NCBI GenBank assembly: GCA_039111475.1
Contig: JBCCIP010000009.1
Coordinates: 62,001 to 126,000, forward strand
Origin: JAUIET01 sp039111475
GTDB lineage: Bacteria > Pseudomonadota > Gammaproteobacteria > Pseudomonadales > JAUIET01
Length of the DNA stretch: 64,000 bases
Direction of reading: 5' to 3'
How positions within the stretch are numbered: position 1 is the stretch's first letter; each line of letters starts with the position of its first letter. The position numbers and the translations under genes are program-made. The notes under the pieces are model-generated. The model was not told where the DNA came from. It worked only from the letters and a program-made list of their open reading frames with translations, and ran no database searches. This document shows positions 1-8,896 of this stretch, one piece after another.

Positions 1-854
1 TCACCGCACCACGAGTGCGCGTAATACACATTCTGCCAAATTTCCGCGGTTTTGGATTCGCCTTCAGCGTCCAGAAAGTCAATGCCTTGCTCAATTTCTT
101 TTTCTGACAAACCAACGATGCCTTCAAACGCCTTGTTGTAAAACATTGGCGCTTGCGACTTGTCGAGCAACAACATGCCCTCACTTGATGATTCGAACAA
201 ACTTTTGATCAAACGGTCCTGGCGCAACAGGTACTCATCAGCGGTTGTGTTTCGTATTACTACGCTGGCCAGGTCTGGAGAGTCGTTAAGGCTTTGGATT
301 CGCGCCTCAAAGTATTGCTTGCTCTGGCTGGCGTTTAGAACGAAGTGGATTGTTCTGGGCTGTTGCTCGTGAAGCGCGTTCGACACGCTTTCCAACAGAC
401 GTTCGCACGCTTGGCGCTCAATAAGATGCTCAATATTGAACTCGCCCGTTATTGGCTGGTGGCTCAGCAACCCCAGATTACAGGATTCTTTAACCGCACC
501 GTGTTTGTTCATTACCAGCACAGCGTCCATCATCGCAGCCATCAGCAGGCTGGGCGCTGCTGCGCTAACGGACACCAGTGTGGGTACCTGGGTCACAGCA
601 GGGAGTGGGCTGTTGGCGGCTGGCTGGGCTATTCGTTCTTCGGCAATTTCCAGCGCTTTCTCAAGTGTGTAACGCGCATTGTCAGAAGCACGATAGTCAA
701 TGCTCAGGCCGTTGATAAAATTCGCCCACAGCCCCATGTTACTTGGCACAGTATCAAGATTAAGACCGGCAGCCTTTAAACGTGCTTTGAGCGATGGATG
801 CATGAGCGCTTGGTCAGGTTCCTTTTGAAAGCGTTTGCCGAATGACAGTGCCAT
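1..854 (-). CDS. PAS-domain protein, N-terminal part only
   Basis: The gene runs leftward off the window, so only about 284 N-terminal residues are visible. The first 200 residues match nothing I recognise. From about residue 215 the sequence has the look of a PAS sensor fold (segment LFESSSEGMLLLDKSQAP, then a YNKAFEGIVGLSEKEI stretch). The missing C-terminus could be a diguanylate cyclase, phosphodiesterase or histidine kinase domain; it cannot be decided here. I start at the ATG at 854 because a GCGGGA stretch lies about 11 bases upstream; an in-frame ATG at 866 has no room for a ribosome site. It lies 55 bases downstream of thiI on the same strand and could be co-transcribed. Confidence 0.6.
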   Translation of the reverse strand, partial: MALSFGKRFQKEPDQALMHPSLKARLKAAGLNLDTVPSNMGLWANFINGLSIDYRASDNARYTLEKALEIAEERIAQPAANSPLPAVTQVPTLVSVSAAAPSLLMAAMMDAVLVMNKHGAVKESCNLGLLSHQPITGEFNIEHLIERQACERLLESVSNALHEQQPRTIHFVLNASQSKQYFEARIQSLNDSPDLASVVIRNTTADEYLLRQDRLIKSLFESSSEGMLLLDKSQAPMFYNKAFEGIVGLSEKEIEQGIDFLDAEGESKTAEIWQNVYYAHSWCG

Positions 855-908
855 AGGCAAAATCATCCCGCTTCTATAAGGTTAGAGCAGACTAGCGCCA
901 GCCACCGA

Positions 909-2372
909 TCACGCAGACGGACGGTACACAGCAATATTTTTGTGACCTGCATCGCATAAATAACTCGCGTGCAGCCGGCTCATAAGGCCTTGCTCGCAGT
1001 ACAAATAGTAGGTTTTCTCAGCAGGCAATGTGGCGAAACAGCTGTTTAATTCATAGAACGGAATGCAGTTGATGTCTGTGTGCTCCAGGCGCAGCGGGCG
1101 ACTCATTTGCTCCTCTGGATGGCGGATATCGAGCACCGTGCAATTGGCCGGCAATTCACTGACTACCAACGGTTCGTTTGCCTCTGCTATACGTTGATTC
1201 GTTTCGCCCAGTTCCCTTAGTTGCAAGCATTCGGCAGCCGTGATCGCTGCCTCAAGAACAGCATCATCAAAATGGGCTTCCTGGCTTAAAACCGAGGGCA
1301 ATTTAGCCCGTGTTTTTGGCTTGATTGATACCGCGCCACAGTATTCCGGTACGTATTTTGAAAAATCTTCGGTGCCAATCTTGCGGGCCAAATCGACAAT
1401 GTCCATTTTGTCCATGAACGCCAACGGCCTTAGTACAAGCATATCGCTTGCTTTATCAATCACGGCCAGATTGGGCATGGTTTGACTGCTCACCTGAGCG
1501 ATGGCCTCACCTGTCACAAGCGCTTTAATACCGTGCTTCCTAGCCAATCGTTCGGCCGCTCGCAACATCATCCGTTTTAGGATTATGCCGGTATAACCCA
1601 CTTCACTGCTGCGCTGAATTTCGTTAACCACCTCCTCAAAGGGCACGCGAATGAACTTCAATGCCTGAGCAGGCGCGTATTGCATCCACAAATACGCCGC
1701 TATTTCTTGCACGGCTATGCGGTGTTCCTCCCCACCAAGACTGAAAAACAGGAAATGCACCTCAAGGCCTCGGCGCATGGCCAGATAGCTCGCCACCGTG
1801 GAATCAAAACCTCCTGAGACCAGGGCTAATACAGGGTCCAGGCTTCCCATTGGGAAACCACCAGCACCCGCTATACGCTGGCGTGTAACAAACAACTGAT
1901 TGCGGCGAATATCCAGTCGTACCACTATGTCTGGGGATTTCAGCCTGACCTGCGCGTTATCAGCGTTTTGCAGCAGGCGCCCCCCTAACTCACGCTCTAT
2001 TTCACCCGAGCCGAAGTTGTGCTCGCCCACCCTACGACAGCGCACCGCAAAGCTCTTGCCTGCCAATAGCGGAAGATACTCGGTTGCCACTGCTTCATAA
2101 ATGGCATCCATATCGCCAAGTGGGTACTCAAGCACTTCCAGAAAATAAGCAATACCAGTGCATTGGCGAATTCGGTCCAGGCAGCGTTCTACATCATCTG
2201 ACGCGGGGTTAATCTCAATATCAAGCCTGTCCCATTTGGCTGTAACGGCACAGTGCTCATCAAATGGCTTCAATAAGACACGCAGATTGCGCACCAATTG
2301 CTGACAAATACGGTTGCGAACTGGCCTGCTTTTTATGGTGACTTCAGCGGAATATTTAACGATTAATTGCAT
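909..2372 (-). CDS. thiI: tRNA uridine 4-sulfurtransferase ThiI with rhodanese domain
   Basis: ThiI moves sulfur from cysteine desulfurase to U8 of tRNA and, in enterics, also to ThiS for thiamine thiazole synthesis. The protein is 487 residues, close to E. coli ThiI (482), and shows the same order: N-terminal ferredoxin-like and THUMP region, PP-loop ATPase motif (SGGFDST), a conserved EYCG cysteine, and a C-terminal rhodanese domain with the active cysteine in YCEQG. The start at 2372 (MQLIVKYSAEVTIKS) aligns with the family; an ATG seven codons upstream is less likely. The presence of the rhodanese domain means this is the long, enteric-type form. Confidence 0.95.
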   Translation of the reverse strand: MQLIVKYSAEVTIKSRPVRNRICQQLVRNLRVLLKPFDEHCAVTAKWDRLDIEINPASDDVERCLDRIRQCTGIAYFLEVLEYPLGDMDAIYEAVATEYLPLLAGKSFAVRCRRVGEHNFGSGEIERELGGRLLQNADNAQVRLKSPDIVVRLDIRRNQLFVTRQRIAGAGGFPMGSLDPVLALVSGGFDSTVASYLAMRRGLEVHFLFFSLGGEEHRIAVQEIAAYLWMQYAPAQALKFIRVPFEEVVNEIQRSSEVGYTGIILKRMMLRAAERLARKHGIKALVTGEAIAQVSSQTMPNLAVIDKASDMLVLRPLAFMDKMDIVDLARKIGTEDFSKYVPEYCGAVSIKPKTRAKLPSVLSQEAHFDDAVLEAAITAAECLQLRELGETNQRIAEANEPLVVSELPANCTVLDIRHPEEQMSRPLRLEHTDINCIPFYELNSCFATLPAEKTYYLYCEQGLMSRLHASYLCDAGHKNIAVYRPSA

Positions 2373-2430
2373 AGCAAGATTATACGTGACCACTGCTCTT
2401 GACCGGAATCACGGCAAAACCAGGCTTATT

Positions 2431-2448
2431 TGCACCATTTTAATACGC
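2431..2448 (+). promoter_or_regulatory. Possible NtrC half-site upstream of glnA
   Basis: The sequence TGCACCATTTTAATACGC has one good half of the NtrC palindrome (TGCACCA) and a poor second half. It lies about 120 bases upstream of the -24 element of the glnA promoter, a normal distance for an NtrC enhancer. The region in front of the porin gene carries a very similar string (GCACCATTTCAAAACGC). Weak on its own. Confidence 0.35.
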
Positions 2449-2549
2449 TACGCACTAATAAAGAGCGCAAAATATAAGGCGAGAGCAACTTACCCAAGTA
2501 GCGCTTTGAAAAACCTATGGTTTGTGGAATTATTACGGCCCGATCGGCG

Positions 2550-2565
2550 CGGCAAATTCCTTGCC
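2550..2565 (+). promoter_or_regulatory. Sigma-54 promoter of glnA
   Basis: CGGCAAATTCCTTGCC holds the invariant GG and GC separated by ten bases, as in -24/-12 promoters read by RpoN. Predicted transcription start is near 2576, leaving a leader of about 110 bases before glnA. glnA is driven by NtrC and sigma-54 in many gammaproteobacteria, so the placement is expected. The element is palindromic, so the opposite strand also matches; glnA is the sensible target. Confidence 0.6.
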
Positions 2566-2686
2566 AAAGGTTGATTAAGACTGCCCAGGAAGCTATCGAA
2601 ACCTTAGCGACATAACTCATTACTAAAACCCCTTGCGTGTCACCTATGCAGCGGCAGGCAGCAAATACTTTAACCGGAGACAAGAT

Positions 2687-4093
2687 ATGTCAGAGAACAC
2701 TCTGAAATTGATAAAAGACAACGACGTAACATGGGTTGACCTGCGTTTCACAGACACCAAGGGTAAAGAGCAGCACGTGTCCATACCTTCATCAGAAGTT
2801 GACGCCGACTTCTTTGAAAAAGGCAAAATGTTCGACGGCTCATCCATCTCTGGCTGGAAAGGCATTAACGAATCCGACATGGTATTGGTACCTGACGATA
2901 ACTCATCTGTACTGGACCCGTTCACTGATGAAAATACCGTTAACCTGCGCTGTTCAGTCGCTGAGCCTTCAACCATGCAGGACTATGACCGTGACCCGCG
3001 TTCACTGGCTACGCGAGCGGAAGAGTATTTGAAATCAACCGGCATAGGCGACACCGCCTTTTTTGGTCCTGAGCCTGAGTTTTTTGTATTTGATGACGTT
3101 AAATGGAGCTCAGACATGTCTGGCGCCATGTACAAAATCAACTCAGAGGAAGCCGCTTGGGCATCAGCTGACAACTTCGCCGAAGGCAACATTGGTCACA
3201 GGCCTGGTATTAAAGGGGGTTACTTTCCAGTTCCACCAGTCGACTCAGCGCACGACCTTCGCGCGGCAATGTGTGCGGCCATGACTCAGATGGGCCTTGA
3301 GGTTGAAGTGCATCACCACGAAGTGGGTACCGCCTGCCAAAACGAAATCGGCGTGAAGTTCAACACCCTGGTCCGTAAGGCGGACGAAGTACAAATACTC
3401 AAGTATTGTGTTCATAACGTGGCGCACGCTTACGGAAAAACAGCCACCTTTATGCCCAAGCCACTGGTTGGCGACAACGGCAGCGGCATGCATTGTCACA
3501 TGTCTATCGCGAAAGGCGGCGACAACATTTTCTCTGGCGACGGCTATGGCGGTTTGTCAGAAACAGCGCTTTACTACATTGGCGGTATCATTAAGCACTC
3601 GCGTGCGATCAACGCTTTTGCCAATGCCTCTACCAACTCCTACAAGCGCCTGGTACCAGGATTTGAAGCGCCAGTGATTTTGGCTTACTCAGCACGTAAC
3701 CGCTCTGCATCAATTCGTATTCCTTTTGAAAGCAATCCAAAAGGCCGTCGTATTGAAGTGCGCTACCCTGACCCAACAGCCAACCCATACTTGGCATTCT
3801 CGGCCATGTTAATGGCTGGCCTTGATGGAATTCAGAACAAGATCAACCCAGGCGACGCAGCGGATAAGGATTTGTACGACTTGCCTGCAGAGCAATTGGA
3901 AGACTACCCAACTGTGGCATCTAGCCTGGAACAGGCGCTTGCAGCGCTTGATGCTGACCGTGGCTTCCTGACGGCTGGCAATGTGTTTACCGACGACATG
4001 ATCGATGGCTACATTGCACTTAAGTCAGAAGATGTAGAGAAACTGAACATGACCACTCACCCGGTCGAGTTTGGCATGTACTACAGCTGTTAA
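2687..4093 (+). CDS. glnA: Glutamine synthetase type I
   Basis: GlnA makes glutamine from glutamate, ammonia and ATP and is the main ammonia-assimilating enzyme. The protein has 468 residues against 469 in E. coli. Visible family signatures are the beta-grasp N-terminus (FDGSSISGWKGI), the metal-binding GPEPEFF, HHHEVGTACQNEIG, the catalytic GNGSGMHCH-type loop written here as GDNGSGMHCH, and NRSASIRIP. The adenylylation loop keeps its tyrosine (DLYDLPAE), so activity is probably controlled by GlnE. The ATG at 2687 is preceded by CGGAGA with proper spacing; a longer reading frame from 2633 lacks this. ntrB and ntrC follow after one small gene. Confidence 0.98.
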   Translation: MSENTLKLIKDNDVTWVDLRFTDTKGKEQHVSIPSSEVDADFFEKGKMFDGSSISGWKGINESDMVLVPDDNSSVLDPFTDENTVNLRCSVAEPSTMQDYDRDPRSLATRAEEYLKSTGIGDTAFFGPEPEFFVFDDVKWSSDMSGAMYKINSEEAAWASADNFAEGNIGHRPGIKGGYFPVPPVDSAHDLRAAMCAAMTQMGLEVEVHHHEVGTACQNEIGVKFNTLVRKADEVQILKYCVHNVAHAYGKTATFMPKPLVGDNGSGMHCHMSIAKGGDNIFSGDGYGGLSETALYYIGGIIKHSRAINAFANASTNSYKRLVPGFEAPVILAYSARNRSASIRIPFESNPKGRRIEVRYPDPTANPYLAFSAMLMAGLDGIQNKINPGDAADKDLYDLPAEQLEDYPTVASSLEQALAALDADRGFLTAGNVFTDDMIDGYIALKSEDVEKLNMTTHPVEFGMYYSC

Positions 4094-4122
4094 TCGCGGC
4101 TCTTTATCGCTCAATAGGCGAC

Positions 4123-4149
4123 AAAAAGCCCGCTTTTGCGGGCTTTTTT
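4123..4149 (+). terminator. Intrinsic terminator after glnA
   Basis: AAAAAGCCCGC-TTTT-GCGGGCTTTTTT: a seven-base GC stem with a T tract, 30 bases after the glnA stop. It separates glnA from the following gene, so ntrBC must have its own promoter. The arm is flanked by A and T runs, so it may also work from the other strand. Confidence 0.92.
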
Positions 4150-4245
4150 GTGTCTGACTCTCGGTTTTACCCCAATTTCTTGCTTACGGCGAACCAGGAG
4201 GCTCGACTCTAGTCTAAAGTAGTAATACTGACCTGGAGCTTCGTT

Positions 4246-4788
4246 TTGCGCATTTATTACTCACTATTGTTCATCTTGTTTGCGCTTTCGCTTAGCCAGC
4301 CAACGCTGGCCGAAATATACAAAACCGTCGACAAAGACGGCAACGTTATTTACACCGACAAGGTCCCACACGACAATAAAAAGACCGAAAAAATAACGCT
4401 AAAGCCGTCAAACAGCGTTCCAGCCATTGAAACACCGGCGATCAAGCTCAGCCCTGATAACCCGGATAAACCTTTTAAGTACAAAACCTTACGCATTGTG
4501 TCGCCCGAGCACGACAGCGCCATTGAGCACGGACCTGGAAATTTTTCGGTCACGGCCAAAATCAGGCCAACCCTTCGCAGCAGCGACAGTATTCAGCTAT
4601 TCATAGACGGCGAACCGCATGGCAAGCCAGGTAACTCGACAAGCTGGGCACTGAAAAACGTGTTTCGGGGCACTCATATGCTGCAAGTGAAGATACTGAA
4701 TGAGCGAGGCAAAACCCTTAAGAAGTCGAAGAAGTCCACCGTACACGTGTTTCGACCGTCTGTAGCCCACCCGGGGAACCGCGGCTAA
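4246..4788 (+). CDS. Secreted DUF4124-domain protein
   Basis: A 180-residue exported protein of unknown function. Residues 1-22 form a Sec signal peptide ending in PTLA. Residues 23-50 match the DUF4124 repeat (EIYKTVDKDGNVIYTDKVP). The C-terminal half looks like a small beta-sandwich (FSVTAKIRPTL, LFIDGEPHG). The start is a TTG at 4246 with GGAG seven bases upstream; there is no nearby ATG in frame. A DUF4124 gene between glnA and ntrBC is common in gammaproteobacteria, but I know of no demonstrated link with nitrogen control. Confidence 0.85.
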   Translation: MRIYYSLLFILFALSLSQPTLAEIYKTVDKDGNVIYTDKVPHDNKKTEKITLKPSNSVPAIETPAIKLSPDNPDKPFKYKTLRIVSPEHDSAIEHGPGNFSVTAKIRPTLRSSDSIQLFIDGEPHGKPGNSTSWALKNVFRGTHMLQVKILNERGKTLKKSKKSTVHVFRPSVAHPGNRG

Positions 4789-4862
4789 CGGTTGCGTTAC
4801 CCCAGGAACGCTCCATCGCAGCGTCAGCCATAGCAAGCTCTCACTTCCACATATTGAACATT

Positions 4863-4879
4863 TGCACCATAATGGTGCA
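4863..4879 (+). promoter_or_regulatory. NtrC-binding palindrome upstream of ntrB
   Basis: TGCACCATAATGGTGCA is a perfect 17-base palindrome that equals the NtrC consensus TGCACCA-N3-TGGTGCA. It lies about 190 bases before the ntrB start. In E. coli, NtrC binds in front of glnL to control its own operon; this site suggests the same autoregulation. Confidence 0.9.
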
Positions 4880-5070
4880 TTAGCGTGCGAGCCCAGCGCT
4901 TTTTTCCGGCTTAGTTTTCACACTAAGTTATTGATTTTCTTTAAGTAAGGCCGAAGTCAAAATATCACGCTTAGGGACAAAGTCTGGTGTGCTTCTTGCA
5001 GATTGTGATCAATACGCCTCCGAAATCCGGCCCATGCCGGGGTTACTATTTATGAAATGCAGTAGAGACC

Positions 5071-6186
5071 ATGAAAGCTGAACGCTTTTCCGCGCAGCTT
5101 CTGGAAAGCCTTAATTCGGCGATTGTCGTTCTGGATGATGAGCTGGACGTATTGTTTCTTAATGACGCCGCAGAATCGTTGCTGGAATGCAGCCATAAAC
5201 GTGCCGAAGGCTTTCCACTTGCAGCGCTATTTCTCGCCGGTCTGCAAAAGTTCGAAGACCTCGCCGATGACATCGTGTGTGAGTCACCATTCACGCAGCG
5301 CTCAATCAAGATGGTGCTGGCCAGCGGCAAAGAGATCACGATCGACCTGGCTGCCACTCACCTGGAACCGAGCAGAGCCAATAAGCGCAAAACCGACAAG
5401 GCGAGATACGTTCTTGAGATGCAGGCGCTGGACCGCATACTTAGAATCAGTCGGGAAGAAACGCTGCTTGCCGCGCAATCCACTTCGCGATCACTGGTTC
5501 GCGGATTAGCGCACGAAATAAAGAATCCTCTTGGCGGTCTGCGCGGCGCAGCACAACTTCTTGCCAAAGAACTCAGTGACCCCGCGCTCACTGATTACAC
5601 CCAGGTGATTATCGAGGAAGCCGATAGGCTGCGTAACCTTGTCGACAAAATGCTAGGGCCCAACAAGCTGTCGCAGCGAAGCAGCATCAGTGTTCACGAG
5701 GTGTTGGAGCGAGTGGCCAAACTTCTACTCGCGGAAAATCACCATCGCCTGAGCATTATTCGCGATTATGACCCCAGCATTCCGGATATATACGCTGACT
5801 TCGAGCAGCTGATTCAAGCCGTACTGAACATCATGCGCAATGCAAAGCAAGCACTGTCAATACTGGGTCCTGAGCACGACAGCAGAATCAAATTACGCAC
5901 ACGAGTTGTGCGGCAATTCACCATAGGCCGATTACGACATAAATTAGTTGTTCGGATCGATATTATCGACAATGGTCCGGGCATCGATAGCGAATTATTG
6001 CATTCCGTTTTCTATCCAATGGTCAGCGGTCGGCCGGACGGTACAGGACTCGGCCTTTCAATTTCCCAATCTATTCTGCATCAACATCAAGGATTAATTG
6101 AATCCGTTAGCGAACCAGGCAACACCTGCTTCTCTTTGTATATACCACTGGAACCCGTCAAAGATGAATACGAGTACACTCATTAA
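5071..6186 (+). CDS. ntrB: Nitrogen regulation sensor kinase NtrB (NRII)
   Basis: NtrB is the cytosolic kinase/phosphatase that, under PII control, sets the phosphorylation of NtrC. The 371 residues contain an N-terminal PAS domain (1-110), the phospho-acceptor region GLAHEIKNPLGG with His148, and an ATPase domain with N box (NIMRNAKQAL), DNGPGI and GTGLGLSIS. There is no membrane segment. The stop codon lies inside ntrC (23-base overlap), so the pair is translationally coupled. An NtrC palindrome sits upstream at 4863. The synonym in E. coli is glnL. Confidence 0.96.
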   Translation: MKAERFSAQLLESLNSAIVVLDDELDVLFLNDAAESLLECSHKRAEGFPLAALFLAGLQKFEDLADDIVCESPFTQRSIKMVLASGKEITIDLAATHLEPSRANKRKTDKARYVLEMQALDRILRISREETLLAAQSTSRSLVRGLAHEIKNPLGGLRGAAQLLAKELSDPALTDYTQVIIEEADRLRNLVDKMLGPNKLSQRSSISVHEVLERVAKLLLAENHHRLSIIRDYDPSIPDIYADFEQLIQAVLNIMRNAKQALSILGPEHDSRIKLRTRVVRQFTIGRLRHKLVVRIDIIDNGPGIDSELLHSVFYPMVSGRPDGTGLGLSISQSILHQHQGLIESVSEPGNTCFSLYIPLEPVKDEYEYTH

Positions 6187-7600
6187 CCAAAACAATGAAT
6201 TAGTCTGGGTGGTCGACGACGACAAATCCATTCGCTGGGTTCTGGAAAAATCTTTGCACGCTGATGGAATTCAAACTGAAAGCTTCAGCGACGGAACTGG
6301 CATACTGCATCGTTTGTCTCGAGAAAGGCCGGCGGCGATAATCAGCGATATTCGCATGCCTGGAATAGACGGCCTTGAGCTGCTGGCTGAAATCAGCGCT
6401 GCCTATCCCGAATTGCCGGTGATTATTACGACTGCGCACTCTGATCTCGACAGCGCAGTTGCCTCCTACAAAGGGGGCGCTTTCGAATACTTACCAAAAC
6501 CATTTGACGTTGATGATGCTGTGGCGGTTACGCGTAGAGCCCTGGCCCACAGTAGAGAGCAACGAAGCTCTGTACCAACAGTGCCTGACTATCAGGAAAC
6601 TGAGATTATTGGCGAAGCGCCAGCTATGCAGGAAGTGTTTCGGGCTATTGGCCGGCTCTCGCGCTCGCACATGACAGTTCTTATTAATGGCGAGTCAGGC
6701 ACAGGTAAAGAGCTGGTTGCCCAGGCATTGCATAACCACAGTCCGCGCAGCACTCAGCCATTTATAGCGCTTAATATGGCAGCCATCCCTAAAGACCTGA
6801 TGGAATCTGAATTGTTCGGTCATGAAAAAGGCGCATTCACGGGAGCTTCCGCCCAACGCATTGGTCGCTTTGAGCAGGCCAATCACGGCACCTTGTTTCT
6901 GGATGAAATTGGCGATATGCCCGCGGAAACGCAAACTCGTTTGTTACGGGTGTTGGCCGACGGTCAATTTTATCGTGTGGGCGGTCATACACCGGTGAGT
7001 GTGGACGTTCGCATAATCGCAGCTACTCACCAAAAACTAGAGCAGCTAGTCAGCGAACGAAGTTTTCGTGAAGACTTGTTTCACCGGCTGAACGTTATCC
7101 GGGTTCACTTGCCTCCATTGCGCGAACGCCGAGAGGATATTCCTAAGCTGATGAACCACTTTTTTCAACTTGCCGCTGAAGAACTCAATGTGGAACGGAA
7201 AGTACTTACCGAAGAATGCGAGCGCGTTCTGTGTGGACTAAGCTGGCAAGGCAATGTTCGCCAACTGGAAAACACCTGCCGATGGTTGACAGTGATGGCC
7301 AGTGGTCGTGAGGTGCTGGTTAGCGACTTACCACCCGAGTTAAAAACTGGCGCCAGTGACTCAGACACAGAGAACGAACAATGGCCCAAGCTGTTGCGGC
7401 GATGGGCTGACCAGCAATTCCAGGCAGGCAAATCGCAGATACTCGACCAAGCCGTTCCAGATTTCGAGCGCGTGATGATTGAGGCCGCTCTGCACTACAC
7501 TCAGGGCCGCCGCCGTGATGCATCCGAAGCCTTAGGCTGGGGACGAAACACGCTTACTCGCAAAATCAATGAACTCGGCATGGACAATGAAGAAGAATAA
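6164..7600 (+). CDS. ntrC: Nitrogen regulation response regulator NtrC (NRI)
   Basis: NtrC activates sigma-54 promoters under nitrogen limitation. The 478 residues show a receiver domain with Asp62 (SDIRMPG), an AAA+ domain with Walker A GESGTGKE, the sigma-54 contact loop GAFTGA and Walker B FLDEIGDMP, and a C-terminal Fis-type helix-turn-helix (RRDASEALGWGRNTLTRKI). Start 6164 (MNTSTLINQ) fits the family; a longer frame from 6098 would only lengthen the overlap with ntrB. Likely targets in this window are the four sigma-54 promoters near 2550, 15239, 31615 and 33727. The synonym is glnG. Confidence 0.97.
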   Translation: MNTSTLINQNNELVWVVDDDKSIRWVLEKSLHADGIQTESFSDGTGILHRLSRERPAAIISDIRMPGIDGLELLAEISAAYPELPVIITTAHSDLDSAVASYKGGAFEYLPKPFDVDDAVAVTRRALAHSREQRSSVPTVPDYQETEIIGEAPAMQEVFRAIGRLSRSHMTVLINGESGTGKELVAQALHNHSPRSTQPFIALNMAAIPKDLMESELFGHEKGAFTGASAQRIGRFEQANHGTLFLDEIGDMPAETQTRLLRVLADGQFYRVGGHTPVSVDVRIIAATHQKLEQLVSERSFREDLFHRLNVIRVHLPPLRERREDIPKLMNHFFQLAAEELNVERKVLTEECERVLCGLSWQGNVRQLENTCRWLTVMASGREVLVSDLPPELKTGASDSDTENEQWPKLLRRWADQQFQAGKSQILDQAVPDFERVMIEAALHYTQGRRRDASEALGWGRNTLTRKINELGMDNEEE

Positions 7601-7602
7601 AA

Positions 7603-8076
7603 GTGATAGATATCGTTTTATTCGAGCCAGAAATACCTCCGAACACCGGCAATATAATTCGGCTATGCGCAAACACCGGCTTTCGCCTGCATCTGATAGA
7701 GCCCCTTGGCTTTGACTGGGACGACAAACGCCTGCGCCGCGCGGGTTTGGATTACAGCGAGTTTGCCGACGTAAAACGACACGCGAACTGGCAAGCATTC
7801 AATGCTCAGCTCGGCGAGCACCAGCGAGTGTTTGCGGTGAGCACGAAGGGCAGCGCGAACTATTCTGACGTTGGTTATCAGATCAGTGACGTATTGGTGT
7901 TTGGACCCGAAACCCGCGGCTTGCCCGCACGCATTCTGGACTCCACGCCAAAAGAGCGCTGCCTGAGGATACCTATGAAGGCAAACAGCCGAAGTTTGAA
8001 TTTGTCCAACAGCGTGGCGGTGCTGGCCTACGAGGCCTGGCGCCAACTGGGTTTCGAACAGGAAACCCAGTCGTAA
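7603..8076 (+). CDS. trmL: tRNA (cytidine/uridine-34-2'-O)-methyltransferase TrmL
   Basis: TrmL methylates the wobble ribose of tRNA-Leu isoacceptors. The 157-residue SPOUT enzyme has the typical N-terminus (EPEIPPNTGNIIRLCANTG), the FGPETRGLP loop and the C-terminal trefoil knot motif LRIPMKANSRSLNLSNSVAV. The start is a GTG at 7603, two bases after the ntrC stop, so it is probably read through from ntrC. It ends six bases from the end of the convergent secB gene. Confidence 0.95.
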   Translation: MIDIVLFEPEIPPNTGNIIRLCANTGFRLHLIEPLGFDWDDKRLRRAGLDYSEFADVKRHANWQAFNAQLGEHQRVFAVSTKGSANYSDVGYQISDVLVFGPETRGLPARILDSTPKERCLRIPMKANSRSLNLSNSVAVLAYEAWRQLGFEQETQS

Positions 8077-8082
8077 ACAGTC

Positions 8083-8592
8083 TTAGTGAGCGGTATTGCC
8101 GTCGCTGTTTGCTTCTGCTTCTTGACGCGCTTTTTCCATCGCCTGCTGATAGAACGCGTCAAAGTTAATCGGCGATAACATCACTGCCGGGAAGCTGCCG
8201 CGAGTAACAACACTATCAATGGCTTCGCGCGCATAGGGGAACAGAATCCCAGGGCAAACGCTGCCCAACACCTGGTGCAGGTTGTCGCCAAAATTGGCGC
8301 ACATAAACACGCCGGACTGCTGAATTTCAGCAACATAGGCCGTGGTATCATCTTGCGTTGCGGTCAACGTGATTCGCAGTGACACTTCAAAGTGCTCATC
8401 ATCAAGACGATTGCTGCTGGTATTCAGGTCGAGATTCATTTTGGGCTGCCAGTTCGCAGTACCGGTGAACACCTCGGCGCCATTAGGCACTTCAAAGCTC
8501 AGGTCTTTGATGTAAATGCGCTTTAAGGCAAATTGTTGCTCTGTGCCTGCTTGCGCTTGTGCGGCGGCTTCTGGTGTTTGCTCGTCAGCCAT
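8083..8592 (-). CDS. secB: Protein-export chaperone SecB
   Basis: SecB binds unfolded precursors and delivers them to SecA. The 169 residues match the family (FALKRIYIKDLSFEVPNGAE; CPGILFPYARE; SPINFDAFY), with an acidic, alanine-rich N-terminal extension and a C-terminal tail. It is the last gene of a rhodanese-grxC-secB run, the same order as in E. coli yibN-grxC-secB. Confidence 0.97.
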   Translation of the reverse strand: MADEQTPEAAAQAQAGTEQQFALKRIYIKDLSFEVPNGAEVFTGTANWQPKMNLDLNTSSNRLDDEHFEVSLRITLTATQDDTTAYVAEIQQSGVFMCANFGDNLHQVLGSVCPGILFPYAREAIDSVVTRGSFPAVMLSPINFDAFYQQAMEKARQEAEANSDGNTAH

Positions 8593-8617
8593 GGTTAAAA
8601 ATCTCCGGTATCAATCG

Positions 8618-8896
8618 TTAGTTTTCGGGGTATAAATAGGAATCAAGTTTGCCGCTGTCATGCAAACCGTACAGCTCGTCACAGCCACCGATGTGCGTGT
8701 TGCCAATCCAGATTTGCGGCACAGTATTGCGCCCACTCTCCTGAATCATTTGCTGGCGCAGCGCTGGCTGCGCATCCACCGCAATATCGTCATACGCCAG
8801 CTCATGGTGCTCAAACAAGCGCCTCGCTGCCACGCAAAATGGGCAAAACTGCGTGCTGTACATACGAATAGGTGCGTGCTTCGCAATATCTGTCAT
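8618..8896 (-). CDS. grxC: Glutaredoxin 3
   Basis: A 92-residue dithiol glutaredoxin with CPFC active site (Cys18, Cys21), the cis-proline TVPQIWIG motif and the GGCDEL glutathione-binding stretch. It reduces protein disulfides and mixed disulfides with glutathione. I start at 8896, where ATG overlaps the upstream stop as TGATG, implying coupled translation; a frame from 8932 would lie inside the upstream gene. The next gene is secB. Confidence 0.93.
   Translation of the reverse strand: MTDIAKHAPIRMYSTQFCPFCVAARRLFEHHELAYDDIAVDAQPALRQQMIQESGRNTVPQIWIGNTHIGGCDELYGLHDSGKLDSYLYPEN

Noticed and set aside
160..779. Rightward frames in the first 800 bases
   Set aside because: They lie opposite the PAS-domain gene, whose frame has the better protein pattern and continues to the edge.
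2550..2565. Leftward sigma-54 promoter for thiI
   Set aside because: The element matches on both strands because it is palindromic; thiI is not known to be nitrogen-controlled, while glnA is.
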